Origin: Bacteriovoracaceae bacterium UBA4096
GTDB taxonomy: Bacteria; Bdellovibrionota; Bacteriovoracia; Bacteriovoracales; Bacteriovoracaceae
Direction: 5' to 3'
NCBI GenBank assembly: GCA_002381945.1
Contig: DFXY01000043.1
Location: forward strand, 14,840-78,839
Length of the DNA: 64,000 bases
This document shows, piece after piece, positions 16,395 to 26,600 of the stretch. The position numbers were made by a program, and so were the translations under genes. Within the stretch, counting starts at the first letter, position 1. The number at the start of each line of letters is the position of its first letter. Below the pieces are notes generated by a model. That model had not been told where the DNA came from. It worked only from the letters and a program-made list of their open reading frames with translations, and ran no database searches.

Positions 16395-18653
16395 ATGATT
16401 GAAAAAATTAAACTTCATGGGATTGCCACATATCCCGAACAGGAACAAACATTAGAAAGTCTAGCCGAATTTAATTACATATATGGCTCAAATGGCTCAG
16501 GTAAAACAACTATTTCAAGAGTCATTGCAGATATTAACAAATACAACGACAAAGCATCATTGCACTGGAAGAATAATCACCCTTTAAAGACTTTGGTTTA
16601 TAACTCAGACTTCATAGAAAACAATCTAAAGCAATCTGAAAAAGTTAGAGGCGTATTTACCTTAGGTGAATTAAGCGGCGAAATCGTAAACAAGATCAAT
16701 GACCTTAAAGAGAAAGAAAAAAAACTTGTTGCAGATAAAGGAAAAAGGATTCAAACGCTTGGAGAAAAAGAAGACAAATTCAAGAAAATTATATCAACGG
16801 CAAAATATAAAGAGCTTCAAGAACTAGAGGAATCATTCATAGAAACTTGCTGGAAACAAAAAAGTAAATATGATGCCGACTTTAAAGATGCTTTTACAGG
16901 CGCAAGAAATAATAAGAACAGTTTCCAGGAAAAAGTTTTAACAGAAAATTCTAAAAATTCTTCAACTCTTCAAACCCTTGAATATCTTAAGTCTCAAGCA
17001 AAGATTCTTTTTGGTCAGCAACCTGTGAATCGTCCACTCTCTGCAAATCCTGTTAGGGAAGAAACTATTGAAGAAATTAAAGAGTTGGAGTCGAACTCAA
17101 TTTTAGCAAAGAAAATTATCGGCGCAACTGATGTAGACATTTCAGGAGTAATAAACAGTCTTGGAATAAGCGACTGGGTGAAAGAAGGAATTTCACATTT
17201 TAAAGCCCTTGATCAAAATCGTTGTCCTTTTTGTCAACAAGATGCCCCCTTAGAACTGGCCTCAAAGTTTGAGCTTTATTTCAATAAAACTTTTGAAGAA
17301 GACATAGGCAAAGTAAAAAAAACTCTCAACAATTATGAAATTAAAATGACGACACTTCATAATGCTATTGAAAACTTCATATTGGCTCATGATGACAGTA
17401 ATGAAATAAAAGATATTGAGCAAAACAACCTCCTTTTGAAATCTAAAATCGAGACCAATCTATTGAAACTCAAAGGCAAAGAATCTCAACCAAGCAGTGT
17501 GGTATTACTGGAAGATACTAGTAGCATTCTTTCGACAATACTTGGGAACGGCACAAAGATCAGAGACGAAGTCACAAAGCACAACAATCTCGTAGCAAAT
17601 TTTGCAAAAGAAAAAGGAAAACTTACAGGAGAGGTTTGGAAATTTATTCTCGAAACAGAGTTAAAGTCGGAAATTGAAAAGTTCCAAAAAGATAAGACTG
17701 CGATTAATGCAGCCATTCAATCGATAAACAATCAAATATTGGATATAGAAAAAGAAATTCGTAAGACCAAGGGAGAAATTGCAGAGTTTGAAAAGAACAG
17801 TAAAAGTATTGAACCTACCGTTACCGAAATCAATAAGATTCTGGATAAATTTGGCTTCGCTGGATTTAAGCTTCAGACCTCATCGATTGAAAAATTGCAT
17901 TATACGATTGTCAGACCAGATGGGTCTACCGTTGGAAATACCTTAAGTGAAGGAGAGAAAACATTCATCGCTTTTTTATACTTCTTTCATCTTTTAAACG
18001 GGAGTCAAGATGAGAATGATGGCGGCATAAACTCTGATAGAGTTGTCGCCATAGATGACCCTATCTCTAGTCTAGATAGTAACATTTTATTTATTGTGAG
18101 TAGTCTAATCCGAGAAATCATTGAAAAAATTCGCAACAAGAAGGTCTTCGTAAAACAAGTTTTTATCCTAACCCACAACATCTATTTTCACAAAGAAGTC
18201 ACCTACAACGGAATGAGAAGCAGAAACAAAGATAGAGCCTTAAAAGAAGAAACCTTTTGGATTATAAAGAAAATAAACAATTCAACAGTCATCGAATCAC
18301 ATAGCACGAATCCAATAAAAACCTCTTACGAGCTTCTTTGGAAGCAAGTACAGACAGAGGTTAAGTGTTCACTAACGATTCAAAATACTCTGAGAAGGAT
18401 ATTAGAGAATTACTTTAAGATTATGGGTAATATAGACCTTCAAGAACTCTCCCCTAAATTTGGAGGTAATGAGCAGTTTATCTGTAAGTCGTTACTTTCT
18501 TGGCTCAACGATGGCTCTCACTATTCTCCGGAAGACTTATATATTTCCAGTGATGCTGCAACAATTGAAATGTACTTGAATGTTTTCAAGCAAATATTTG
18601 AAAAGACTAATCATCTCGCTCATTACGAAATGATGATGGGCGAAGCTGCTTAG
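16395..18653 (+). CDS. rloC: RloC-like zinc-hook ATPase / anticodon nuclease candidate
   Basis: 752 residues from ATG 16395 (MIEKIKLHG), chosen over a TTG at 16368 because AAGG lies upstream. It belongs to the AAA_13 (PrrC/RloC) group: Walker A YGSNGSGKTT near the N-terminus, NSDFIENN and GVFTLGE, long coiled coils, a zinc-hook CPFC in the middle (nt ~17222), ABC signature LSEGEK, Walker B and D-loop VVAIDDPISSLDS. The C-terminal domain has LRRILENYFKIMG, matching the Arg-x3-Glu of the anticodon nuclease triad, and a later His in NDGSHYS. Known RloC proteins cleave tRNA in response to DNA damage or phage. No restriction-modification genes flank it. It is probably co-transcribed with the gene at 18711. 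Confidence 0.8.
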   Translation: MIEKIKLHGIATYPEQEQTLESLAEFNYIYGSNGSGKTTISRVIADINKYNDKASLHWKNNHPLKTLVYNSDFIENNLKQSEKVRGVFTLGELSGEIVNKINDLKEKEKKLVADKGKRIQTLGEKEDKFKKIISTAKYKELQELEESFIETCWKQKSKYDADFKDAFTGARNNKNSFQEKVLTENSKNSSTLQTLEYLKSQAKILFGQQPVNRPLSANPVREETIEEIKELESNSILAKKIIGATDVDISGVINSLGISDWVKEGISHFKALDQNRCPFCQQDAPLELASKFELYFNKTFEEDIGKVKKTLNNYEIKMTTLHNAIENFILAHDDSNEIKDIEQNNLLLKSKIETNLLKLKGKESQPSSVVLLEDTSSILSTILGNGTKIRDEVTKHNNLVANFAKEKGKLTGEVWKFILETELKSEIEKFQKDKTAINAAIQSINNQILDIEKEIRKTKGEIAEFEKNSKSIEPTVTEINKILDKFGFAGFKLQTSSIEKLHYTIVRPDGSTVGNTLSEGEKTFIAFLYFFHLLNGSQDENDGGINSDRVVAIDDPISSLDSNILFIVSSLIREIIEKIRNKKVFVKQVFILTHNIYFHKEVTYNGMRSRNKDRALKEETFWIIKKINNSTVIESHSTNPIKTSYELLWKQVQTEVKCSLTIQNTLRRILENYFKIMGNIDLQELSPKFGGNEQFICKSLLSWLNDGSHYSPEDLYISSDAATIEMYLNVFKQIFEKTNHLAHYEMMMGEAA

Positions 18654-18710
18654 TCTTTGTGTAAACATGATGAATGTGACAGATTAAACCCCTATTTAGG
18701 ATGAATTTGT

Positions 18711-19673
18711 ATGACAGTAAAACCAGATGACATGAAAGCTATATTGATGAAGGTTCTTGATGAAGATTCAAGCTTTTCATTTGAAATGAAGGTACTTCAA
18801 GAACTTCGTACATGGAAATTTTATTGTGAACACTCTGGTGTATACACTGATCCCATCACAAAGCTAAATAGAGAGTTTGATATTAGGGCCTGGTTGGAAC
18901 CTAGAAATGGCTGGCATATCTGCCTAGGGGTTGAATGCAAAAATATCTCTGCCGAAGCACCTCTTGTTATTCATTCAACCTCTTTGCAGCTCAACGAAAA
19001 AACACACTCATTGATAATTAACCACTCATGTATTTCTAGCTACAAAGCCTGGAAAAAGAGAAGAGAAGGATCCAATTTCATTGCTCCATTGATACATCCT
19101 ATTCAAGCCTCTGAGCGGGCTTTTAATTTCCAGGTAACTCACAGGGTAAAAGATGGAGGAAATGTTTTCCCCAGTCTTTATTCCACGTTTAGCTATGTCG
19201 GACGGAGCATGGACAAGTTAAAGATAAGAGGCAAGGCAACTGATAAGAGCTATTACTTTGACGACAGCGAAATATATGCAAAGTTCAGCCAAGCGCAAAA
19301 CTCTATCGTCGATTTAATTGAGAGCTCCTATTGTGATGAGTATGAAGATATGGCCCATCAGTTTTTTGTGCTTCCAATCTTGGTGGTGCCAGATGGAACA
19401 TTATGGGAGCAGAAATATTTAGAAGACGGTCAAAGACATGGAGTGCCAGAACCAGTAGAACGAATTCCTTTTTATGTGAATAAAACTTATCAGAAAGAAT
19501 TGCACCAACAAACGCCCGAATTCTTTCTTCGTTTTGTAGAAGTTGTTACCTCTTCTGGATTGCAGAATTTGCTGAAACAAATGCTCGTTAAGGATGATGG
19601 CTTTGATTATACAGTATTTTTACCCAATGATGATCTAGCTGCAGCCGTTAAAAAAGCAAAAAGCACAGATTAA
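18711..19673 (+). CDS. PD-(D/E)XK nuclease-like protein
   Basis: 320 residues, no signal peptide. The N-terminal ~90 residues fit the restriction-endonuclease fold: a helix with Glu (FSFEMKVLQELRTW), then REFDIRAWLEP with the Asp, then LGVECKN, the E-x-K pair. The remainder is helical and unfamiliar (HQFFVLPILVVPDG). The gene follows the RloC-like gene on the same strand with a 57-base gap, so it is likely the second gene of that operon. I infer a nuclease or nuclease-derived sensor in a defence module. Whether it cuts DNA cannot be judged here. Confidence 0.65.
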   Translation: MTVKPDDMKAILMKVLDEDSSFSFEMKVLQELRTWKFYCEHSGVYTDPITKLNREFDIRAWLEPRNGWHICLGVECKNISAEAPLVIHSTSLQLNEKTHSLIINHSCISSYKAWKKRREGSNFIAPLIHPIQASERAFNFQVTHRVKDGGNVFPSLYSTFSYVGRSMDKLKIRGKATDKSYYFDDSEIYAKFSQAQNSIVDLIESSYCDEYEDMAHQFFVLPILVVPDGTLWEQKYLEDGQRHGVPEPVERIPFYVNKTYQKELHQQTPEFFLRFVEVVTSSGLQNLLKQMLVKDDGFDYTVFLPNDDLAAAVKKAKSTD

Positions 19674-19779
19674 GTGCTCGATAACTCCCGAACTTGGTTG
19701 ACTATTAGATGCATTACAAGAAATCAGATCGACATATTGTCAAATAACTAATACCAATACGAAGCCATCCAACTTTTAT

Positions 19780-20853
19780 TTAGGGTTCTGAAAACTCTTT
19801 CCTGTCTAGCCACGCCCAATCCCGAAGTGGCAGCATTGCTAATTTATATCCATCATAGGGATCATTATCTAATACTTTCAAAAAACTAAACTGAGCTTTG
19901 ATTTTTAAGTCTCCTCTATTCGTAATAACAAACTTTGACATTTTTCCATCCGGCCTTTGGCGAACGGATGATTCATTCACTGTCGGCCTAGATACATTTA
20001 TACCTTTTAGCCGAGTCTCTGTATATTCGTAGAATGAACACCCTAATTTCTTCGCATCTTTAAAATACAAGCAAGTTTCAGCCTTCACGGCTTGTAATCT
20101 ATTGATCCAAAGGATATCTTTGCTATTCTTTAACTTGTGACTAAATCCACCTTGTGAAATACACTTGTATGTTACAGAATCATAAAGAATCACAAGATGC
20201 CTAGGTGACACGGGAAGAAAAATAATTAATCCTTTAAGTGCAACTCCTGTAGCAGAAAAAGGATATTCGCTGAATTTAGGATGTCGTTCAGCCCAATAGT
20301 TATACATAAGGATTGGATGATCAGAAATAATGAAATCAACATCCGTATCATTTTCAAGAAGTTTAATGTCTAAATCCGTTAAGACCTTAATTTCTTCAGC
20401 TGCTCTTTTTAATAAAAAGGCCGTTGGCTCAGTTGGTTTGATAGTCACTTTATCGAGATTGATTCCATTTAATTTTGCATCTTCTTTCAAAATGGATTTT
20501 GCAAAATTGTCCGCCATAGAGTTGAAATCATTTATAGCCCTCATCGTTCTATTTTCTTGAAAGGTAATAAATCGATAAATTAGATATTTTTCTTGAATCG
20601 ACAATCTACTTCCCTTCCCTGAAATAAGTTTTTCAAAAACGGGAGCTGTTTCACCCTCTATTTCTGCTAAAAGATTTTCGATAGTCCCATCTTTTCCATA
20701 TAGATAGTTCTCATAGCATTGTTCTTTAAAACCTGCCTTCTCAACAAGTTTTTCGGCGGTAAATGAATACATACCAAGTGTTTTACGATCAGTTGAAAAA
20801 TTTTTCAGAAGCATTCGAGGAACGTAATGCTGCCTTTTCTTCTTTGGACTCAA
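19780..20853 (-). CDS. DUF4238 family protein
   Basis: 357 residues from a TTG start at 20853 (MSPKKKRQHYVPRMLLKNF), with AGGAA 5 bases upstream. The opening K-x-x-HYVP-x-x-x-LKNF, followed by FKEQCYENYLYG and an early IE-x-LL-x-x-IE helix, is the DUF4238 signature. ISDHPILMYN and VSPRHLVILYD in the middle are also typical. The biochemical role of the family is not established; members are frequent near defence and mobile genes. It is the last gene of a three-gene minus-strand operon (21657-19780), convergent with the RloC-like pair. Confidence 0.75.
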   Translation of the reverse strand: MSPKKKRQHYVPRMLLKNFSTDRKTLGMYSFTAEKLVEKAGFKEQCYENYLYGKDGTIENLLAEIEGETAPVFEKLISGKGSRLSIQEKYLIYRFITFQENRTMRAINDFNSMADNFAKSILKEDAKLNGINLDKVTIKPTEPTAFLLKRAAEEIKVLTDLDIKLLENDTDVDFIISDHPILMYNYWAERHPKFSEYPFSATGVALKGLIIFLPVSPRHLVILYDSVTYKCISQGGFSHKLKNSKDILWINRLQAVKAETCLYFKDAKKLGCSFYEYTETRLKGINVSRPTVNESSVRQRPDGKMSKFVITNRGDLKIKAQFSFLKVLDNDPYDGYKLAMLPLRDWAWLDRKEFSEP

Positions 20854-20884
20854 TGAAATTCCTGTGATAATAAAAAGGAATTAT

Positions 20885-21277
20885 TTAAAATTTTGAAAAG
20901 AAGTCTTTCGCATCCGAACTCTCTTCAGCAATAAGTTCATATAAACTCTCAAACTTAGTAAAGGGGATGTAATTCTCATCCAGTTTAAAAACCATCACAT
21001 AAGGATCAACAATCCGTTTTTTCTTCAGAATGAGTAGTTCAAAATAGATCTTGTCGTATGCAATCTCAAAGTCTTCATCAAAAGTTTGATAAGCTTTGAC
21101 AAGGAAAACGATCTTCTGATCCTCAAACATGCAAGTAAAGCTTCTGTGGATATGTTGAGGGTTTATGGTGAAGGTTGCCCATTCTCCCGTAGGCGTAATA
21201 TCCCATTCAATTTTCCCCTCTTGGGTCTCCTCGAAAAGCTTGTTAAAGAAATTTGATATTTTTTTTGAATTACTCAT
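20885..21277 (-). CDS. Small soluble protein in the DUF4238 operon
   Basis: 130 residues from ATG 21277 (MSNSKKISNFFNKLFEE), chosen because it overlaps the stop of the upstream gene as ATGA; an in-frame start six codons earlier is less likely. It is acidic and aromatic, beta-rich in the middle (GEWATFTINPQHIHRSFTCMF; KIVFLVKAYQTF) with a helical C-terminus. I recognise no family. It is coupled to the membrane protein upstream and sits 31 bases before the DUF4238 gene. Function unknown. Confidence 0.6.
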   Translation of the reverse strand: MSNSKKISNFFNKLFEETQEGKIEWDITPTGEWATFTINPQHIHRSFTCMFEDQKIVFLVKAYQTFDEDFEIAYDKIYFELLILKKKRIVDPYVMVFKLDENYIPFTKFESLYELIAEESSDAKDFFSKF

Positions 21278-21657
21278 GGATTCATTTCCCACCATTTCTG
21301 GTATTTAGTTTTCACTATAGCCAGATGCCTGGCCACTGTAGCTTTATTCGCCTCCATATTTTTTATTTCTCTAATTTTATTTAAATGCCACTTGGCCATA
21401 AAATGCCATTTTGAAACATAATATTTTTCAAATATCTCGAGAAAATCTAGAAGTTCTTGCTGCTTCATTTCCGTAAAGGAGATTGATCCCGTCGAAAGTT
21501 TCAAAAAGCCTCCTAGGCTCTTGTAAATTTGCTTATGAATATGGTTATTAATCAAATTCTTCTTAATCTGGACTTGCTCGTATGCAACATAAAGCGTTAA
21601 GGCTAAGCCTAAAATGCTCGCTACTGAGCCCCAATAGCCCACTTGATCTCCTTCCAT
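21274..21657 (-). CDS. Small membrane protein, first gene of the DUF4238 operon
   Basis: 127 residues. One N-terminal membrane helix (GYWGSVASILGLALTLYVAYEQV, ~7-29) is followed by a helical, basic cytoplasmic domain (MKQQELLDFLEIFEKYYVSKWHFMAKWHL). The topology resembles small membrane-anchored members of defence operons, but I see no specific family motif. It is coupled by a 4-base overlap to the next gene. It is the leftmost-facing gene before the tandem-element junction at 21.76-21.88 kb. Confidence 0.6.
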   Translation of the reverse strand: MEGDQVGYWGSVASILGLALTLYVAYEQVQIKKNLINNHIHKQIYKSLGGFLKLSTGSISFTEMKQQELLDFLEIFEKYYVSKWHFMAKWHLNKIREIKNMEANKATVARHLAIVKTKYQKWWEMNP

Positions 21658-21756
21658 TCTAACCTCTATAAACCTTTCTAATTTTGGAGTAATAAATACC
21701 GCTTAAGAGTGTAATTCGCATCTAAATTCATTAATGAAGAGTTATTTGCTAGCACA

Positions 21757-21875
21757 GATATGGAAAATTCTGAAAAAAACATGAAATAATATGAAATGAA
21801 GAGGAAGCCTAAGTACCTTTAAACCATCCAAGTATCTGAATTGATTATGTTAATAAAATGCTACCACTGACCTGT
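21757..21875. repeat. Right-end arm of the left element (diverged copy of 46569-46678)
   Basis: It shares ordered blocks with 46569-46678: ATGAAATAA, AAATGAAGA, AAGTACCTTTAAACCATCCAAG, TTGAATTGATT/TTGAATAGATT and TAAAAT. It lies directly before a partial att copy. Conserved sequence at both right ends suggests integrase or excisionase arm sites. Confidence 0.7.
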
Positions 21876-22260
21876 ATCAAATTTATAAGAGGCCTCTGGA
21901 AACAGAGGCTTTTTTTTGTCCTGCACGCATTCATCCAAAAAAGTTAAAAGAAAGACTCTTGGTTTAAGAAAGTTTCAACTGCCAGAATGGCCCGTTTATT
22001 TTCTTCCATATTCAGGTGAGCGTAATGCTGAACAAGCCTTGAATTCTTGTGTCCTGTCACGGCCTGGGCCGAATCTAAGCTACTTGTAAACTGATCACAC
22101 AGGACCTCTGCCCATAAGTCCGAAGATAACCAATCTCATGAATAAAGAATGGAGCAATTGAAGTGACATTCCGAACTCTTCATTTAATTCAATGAGAAGG
22201 TTTTCTAAAACATTCTGGGAAGGAGATTCTTGAGCTTCAAGAATTGTGGCAAAAAATTAA
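21876..22260 (-). pseudogene. Internal att copy plus degraded integrase 3' end
   Basis: From 21876 the sequence matches 10816-11060: AAATTTATAAGAGGCCTCTGG, the terminator hairpin with eight T, TCCTGCACGCATTC, then the integrase C-terminus including the CTGTCACGGCCTGGGCCG segment (VTGHKD region). Similarity resumes after a deletion at ~22110 (CATAAGTCCGAAG, CTCATGAATAAAGAATGGAGCAATTG compared with 11150-11215) and then fades. No long reading frame remains. The tRNA end is not restored before it (TATCA instead of TACCA). It marks the left end of the right element. Confidence 0.85.
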
Positions 22261-22351
22261 GAATAATTAAGTATGTAACATCTTCAATTTTAATTGTTTT
22301 AAAGATTCTTCTCAACTAAGTTCCATCCAAATTCAATCATAGGAGAACAAA

Positions 22352-22753
22352 GTGTTTAAAATTTTCGCTGCTCTATTAATTTCGGTATCATTTAATTCAT
22401 TTGCACAAGAGTCCGATCTTTGCATCAGTCTTTATAACTCTGGTACAAAACTTATTAATGATGCAAATGCAAATATGAAGAAAGCAAATCAATTAGCAGT
22501 AGAAGCTAATGAACAAACTCAACACTCAAAAGAATGTGAAAAACTGGGAGAAGCCAACACATCTCGGCATTATGCTATCCAGTGGATGGACAAGGGCCAC
22601 AGAGCTCTTGAAGAAGCTTCAAATTCTTGTAGATACTCAGATACTATTAACTCAATCAATAGTTATATGAAATTTGTTGAAAATAATATCATGATCCAAG
22701 TTCGAGCAAATGAAGAACTTATTGAAGTAATGAAATCACGAGGATGTATCTAG
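22352..22753 (+). CDS. Small secreted helical protein
   Basis: 133 residues with a GTG start at 22352, supported by AGGAG 6 bases upstream. Signal peptide MFKIFAALLISVSFNSFA, then a helical, polar mature part rich in Asn, Ala, Glu and Lys (NDANANMKKANQLAVEANEQ) with four Cys (DLCISL, KECEKL, NSCRYS, RGCI) likely paired in the periplasm. I recognise no family. A long perfect hairpin follows at 22768-22810. It is the first gene after the internal element junction. Confidence 0.65.
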   Translation: MFKIFAALLISVSFNSFAQESDLCISLYNSGTKLINDANANMKKANQLAVEANEQTQHSKECEKLGEANTSRHYAIQWMDKGHRALEEASNSCRYSDTINSINSYMKFVENNIMIQVRANEELIEVMKSRGCI

Positions 22754-22767
22754 ATTTCAGTCTTAAA

Positions 22768-22810
22768 CGATAGATAAGCATAGAGCTGTATTGCTCTGTC
22801 TTATCTATCG
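22768..22810. other. Long two-part hairpin after the 22352 gene
   Basis: CGATAGATAAG (22768-22778) pairs perfectly with CTTATCTATCG (22800-22810), enclosing AGAGC/GCTCT. No T run follows on + (AGTATAG) and the minus side is not T-rich, so it is a weak terminator at best. It may protect the mRNA end. The region from 22811 to 23328 has no gene I can support. Confidence 0.55.
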
Positions 22811-23328
22811 AGTATAGATTCTCCAGCTATTACTGGTACTGACCCTAATCCTTCTTTTAATTAAATTCTTTGCCAGCCCAACTCGTGAAACACCCTCATT
22901 CAGAAAAATCATCCTCCGCCCTAAGCCCAGGATTCGTCATAAGTTCATCAATCATTTCATCACTGACATTTTCAGAAAAAAAGATTCTTAGTTTCTGTTG
23001 AACTTCATTTGGAATATGAGGATGAATGAATATAAAACTCAATACGACCTTGCATCTTAACTCAGAAGAAAATGCAATCAATTATTGTGACCTTTCAATA
23101 AAACTATTTAAAGAAAAATTAACATTCATTTTCCTCATAGGAATTCATATTTCGAAATATCGAATTCGAGCAGTGAAAACTGTTATTCCTTAAGAAAAAT
23201 TTAGAGTTTTGCGGAATAAATTGCCTTCAAGAAATTAAGTCAGGCGGAAGTGGTTAAGGATTTAACATCAAACTTTCAACATGAATAATTTGGTTAAAGT
23301 ACTTGTGGAACTTTTCTGGAGACTCTTG

Positions 23329-23616
23329 ATGGCACCTATAAAAAATTCGTTGATGTTTATAATTATGGCCTCACTAATACTCGTGTCCTGCTTTAAGGTA
23401 CCCAACTTGGGAATGAATTCTTCAAAAGGAGTCGACTCCTCTAAAGAGAATAGTGAAAGAGATGAAGGTTCAGAAACTATAAATCAGATGAACTCCACGT
23501 TGAATGATGGAGGTGCCTACCAACTCACAATGAACGATCTAGATACGCTCAAGGTACAAGGGGCAATTTCGGATAGTGAATATGAGGAACTACGTTCCCT
23601 CATGGCCGCGAATTAA
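23329..23616 (+). CDS. Small lipoprotein with SHOCT-like tail, first gene of the giant-protein operon
   Basis: 95 residues from ATG 23329 (MAPIKNSLMFIIMASLILVSC), giving a normal 21-residue lipoprotein signal with lipobox LVSC; the longer start at 23281 would make the signal too long. A Ser/Glu/Asn-rich linker follows, then DLDTLKVQGAISDSEYEELRSLMA, which resembles the SHOCT motif (short C-terminal oligomerisation domain). It ends 13 bases before the giant gene, so they are co-transcribed. It may anchor or escort the giant or RHS protein; that is inference from position. Confidence 0.7.
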   Translation: MAPIKNSLMFIIMASLILVSCFKVPNLGMNSSKGVDSSKENSERDEGSETINQMNSTLNDGGAYQLTMNDLDTLKVQGAISDSEYEELRSLMAAN

Positions 23617-23629
23617 GGGAGAAATGACA

Positions 23630-26600
23630 ATGAAACTTCAACACATCTTCCTTTTTATCGTTCTTATCTTTTCAAATGTCCTTTGGGCCAATGACTATAA
23701 TGAGTCCAATAAGAAGGGCTTTAAAATTACTCCCTCATTTCCGGCTTCAGATAAATTACCTCTTAAATCAGGAGATACGACTGTCCTTAAAGGTACTCTA
23801 TGTGCAGTCAAAGCACGTAAGTTTCAAAAGACAGCAAAGTGCTACGAAATTGATCCTGATCAAGTGGAAGTTAAGGCATATTTCCCGGATGCTACGAATG
23901 AGGTATCGAGTTCGCTTCAAATAAACAAAGGCAATAACGAATGGTACTATTCTCTTACGACTCCGAAATTATCAGGAGATGAGGCAAATACTTTTACTCT
24001 TGTAGTAGGAAAGGTAAGACCAGAAAGTTCAAAGCTGTTAGAAATCCAGGCCAAACTCGCAAAAAGAATTCAGTATATCGAACAAAAAATTGAATCTTTT
24101 GAAGCGAAGAAAAATACCAAGACCATAACCTACCTTAAGCACTACCTCATTAATTTAAAGAGCGTTCAAGGCAAAATTAACAATGTCCTTGAAGAAGATC
24201 CAGGCATCCTGGCCAGATTTGTTTATCCGCTTCAAGTTGACAATAATTCGGCTGGACCACTTTATTACTCCTCTATCTTTGGCGGATATAAATTTTCAAT
24301 TGAGTCGCCCTTGTCCCCTGTTATTGAGGGAGAAGCAACAAAGGCGACGGCCAGAATTGTTAATCTCGCATCAGACAACTTATGGTTTCCTAATTTTAAA
24401 GAGCATGACGAAGATGATAGAAAAAAAGAGAGTGATCACAAACATCGTTATTTTGTGCTTGAACTTTCTTATCAAGGGAAAGAAATTCAGCGGATAGAGC
24501 AATTTGAACTCCCATTCGGAGAAAGTAAAAGTTTTGAAATTGATGCCAATAACCTTCACCCCTTCAGAGATAATTCTCTTAAACTCTCACTTAGCCGTGT
24601 TAAAGAGAGCAACCATAACAGAAACCTTTTCACTGAGCTATGGGGGGAGATCGGAACAATAATTCCGGTGGCAGAAGATAAGGTTCCTCCTAAATGGGCG
24701 TCCATCCTGCCCGAAGAGGATTTGAAATATGTGGTTAAATTTCCACCAATAAGTGGAATTATTTCTGATTCCTTTGGAAGAATTAATAAAGAGTCACTAA
24801 AACTAAAAATTTCTGCAACTTTCGAGGATGGGACGAAGCAGGTTTTTGACAAATCTGATAAACTTGCAATTTCTTCATTGGATAATGGAGCGAGCTATAA
24901 AGTAGATGCCTTACTTACAGAGTTTAGTGAGGGCTCATATGATATTGAGCTTTATGGCACAGACAAAGCAGGTAATGCAGCCTTGCCTAACCCCGTAATC
25001 CGTTCATTTGCCTTTGATAAAACTCCGCCAGAACTTGCCTTCTTAAATCCCGATAATATTTTCACAAGTAATAATAAATATGTCTTTAAGGCTTCGGTCA
25101 TAGACCATTCTGAGACTACCACCAAAATCTTTCAAAATGGTGTTCTCATAGCAACAACTGCTGATAAAAACATTACTTTAGATGTAACCTTGAATAAGGG
25201 AACCAATAGCTTCCGATTGGAATCAGTGGATGCGGCCGGGAACGTTGCAACGCCAATAGAACTTAAAAGCATTGTTCTTGATTTCACGCCTCCTACAATC
25301 GCTCTTAATAACCTTGATAACCAGATACTAGGCAAAGCTAGCTATACCCTAAATGTAACCGTTACAGATCAATCCGGGACTACCAATAAGATCATTCAAA
25401 ATGGAGTTGTTGTTTATACTACAACTCAAAAGATCTTTAACTTTGTGGCCACACTGAAGGAAGGACTTAATAGTTTTGAAGTTCAATCAGTAGATGATGC
25501 AGGTAACATAGCAACACCAGCACAACTCAGCTCAATTACACTTGATACTATCGCCCCAGTGCTTGCCCTTAATCAACAAAGCAGTAATTTAATCACAAAT
25601 AACGCAAACTTCGTGGTTAGTGGCTCAATCACTGACAGTTCTGAAACTGAATATTCAATTTTCTTAAATGGATTATTTATTAGGAACTCCTCCGAAAAGA
25701 ACTTCTCATATACTGTCACGTTGAAGGAAGGGAAGAATACTATTGAAGTAAGGGCCAAAGACCAAGTGGGTAATGAAGCAATATCAGTTGTTATTAATAA
25801 TATTACCCTTGATACGATTCCTCCTACTCTTAATATTCTAGCTCCAGCAGATAGTTCTGTATTAAAAGGAATTGACCTTCTGGCCAAGGCCATTTCAAAT
25901 GAGCAATTACAGAATGCTCAAATCAATGGCGAAAATACGACATTAGATTCAGACAAGCTCCAGTTTGAAAGGGTCTTAAGTATAGAGCAAGATGGGAGCA
26001 CAAATATTGTATTTAGAGCAACTGATCTTGCAGGAAACTCCTCTGAAGCAATTCGCAATGTCACTATTGATAATACTTCTCCAGAAATTATCATTCTTAG
26101 TCGTCACGGATTTGATACAACCGAAACTAACTATCTCTTCAAACTCAATATTAATGAACTTCATAATGTCCAAACTCAGGTCTTTTTTAATGGTGTTCTT
26201 CTTTCTGAAGGCACATTTAAAATTTTTGAACAGTCATTAACTTTAAAAGAGGGAACAAATTCTTTTCTCATAAAGGTCGTAGATCAAGCAGGAAACTCTT
26301 CCGAATATCAAAGCCGAGACATTATAGTTGACAGCATAGCTCCGATTATCTCATCAACTACCCAGCAAAACATTCTGACAAATAATAAAAGCTTCAATAT
26401 TAATGCGACTTTTGAGGACATTTCAACCGTTCGTTTTGAATTGTTCCATGATGGACTATTAGTTTTCTTTGATTATGAAAAAAATCTAAATCAGCTTGTG
26501 ACACTAAATGAAGGATTAAATAATTTTTTCATTAAGGCCCATGATTTGGCAGGAAATCAGGCCCAGGACCTACACATTTCTAACATTACTTTGGATACTA

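Noticed and set aside
16395..19673. Type I restriction-modification locus around the RloC-like gene
   Set aside because: There is no methylase, specificity or HsdR-type helicase gene nearby.
22896..23081. 61-residue minus-strand reading frame
   Set aside because: It begins with TTG, has no ribosome site and no recognisable motif, and lies in a decayed-looking stretch after the element junction. It could be a remnant, but I cannot support it as a gene.
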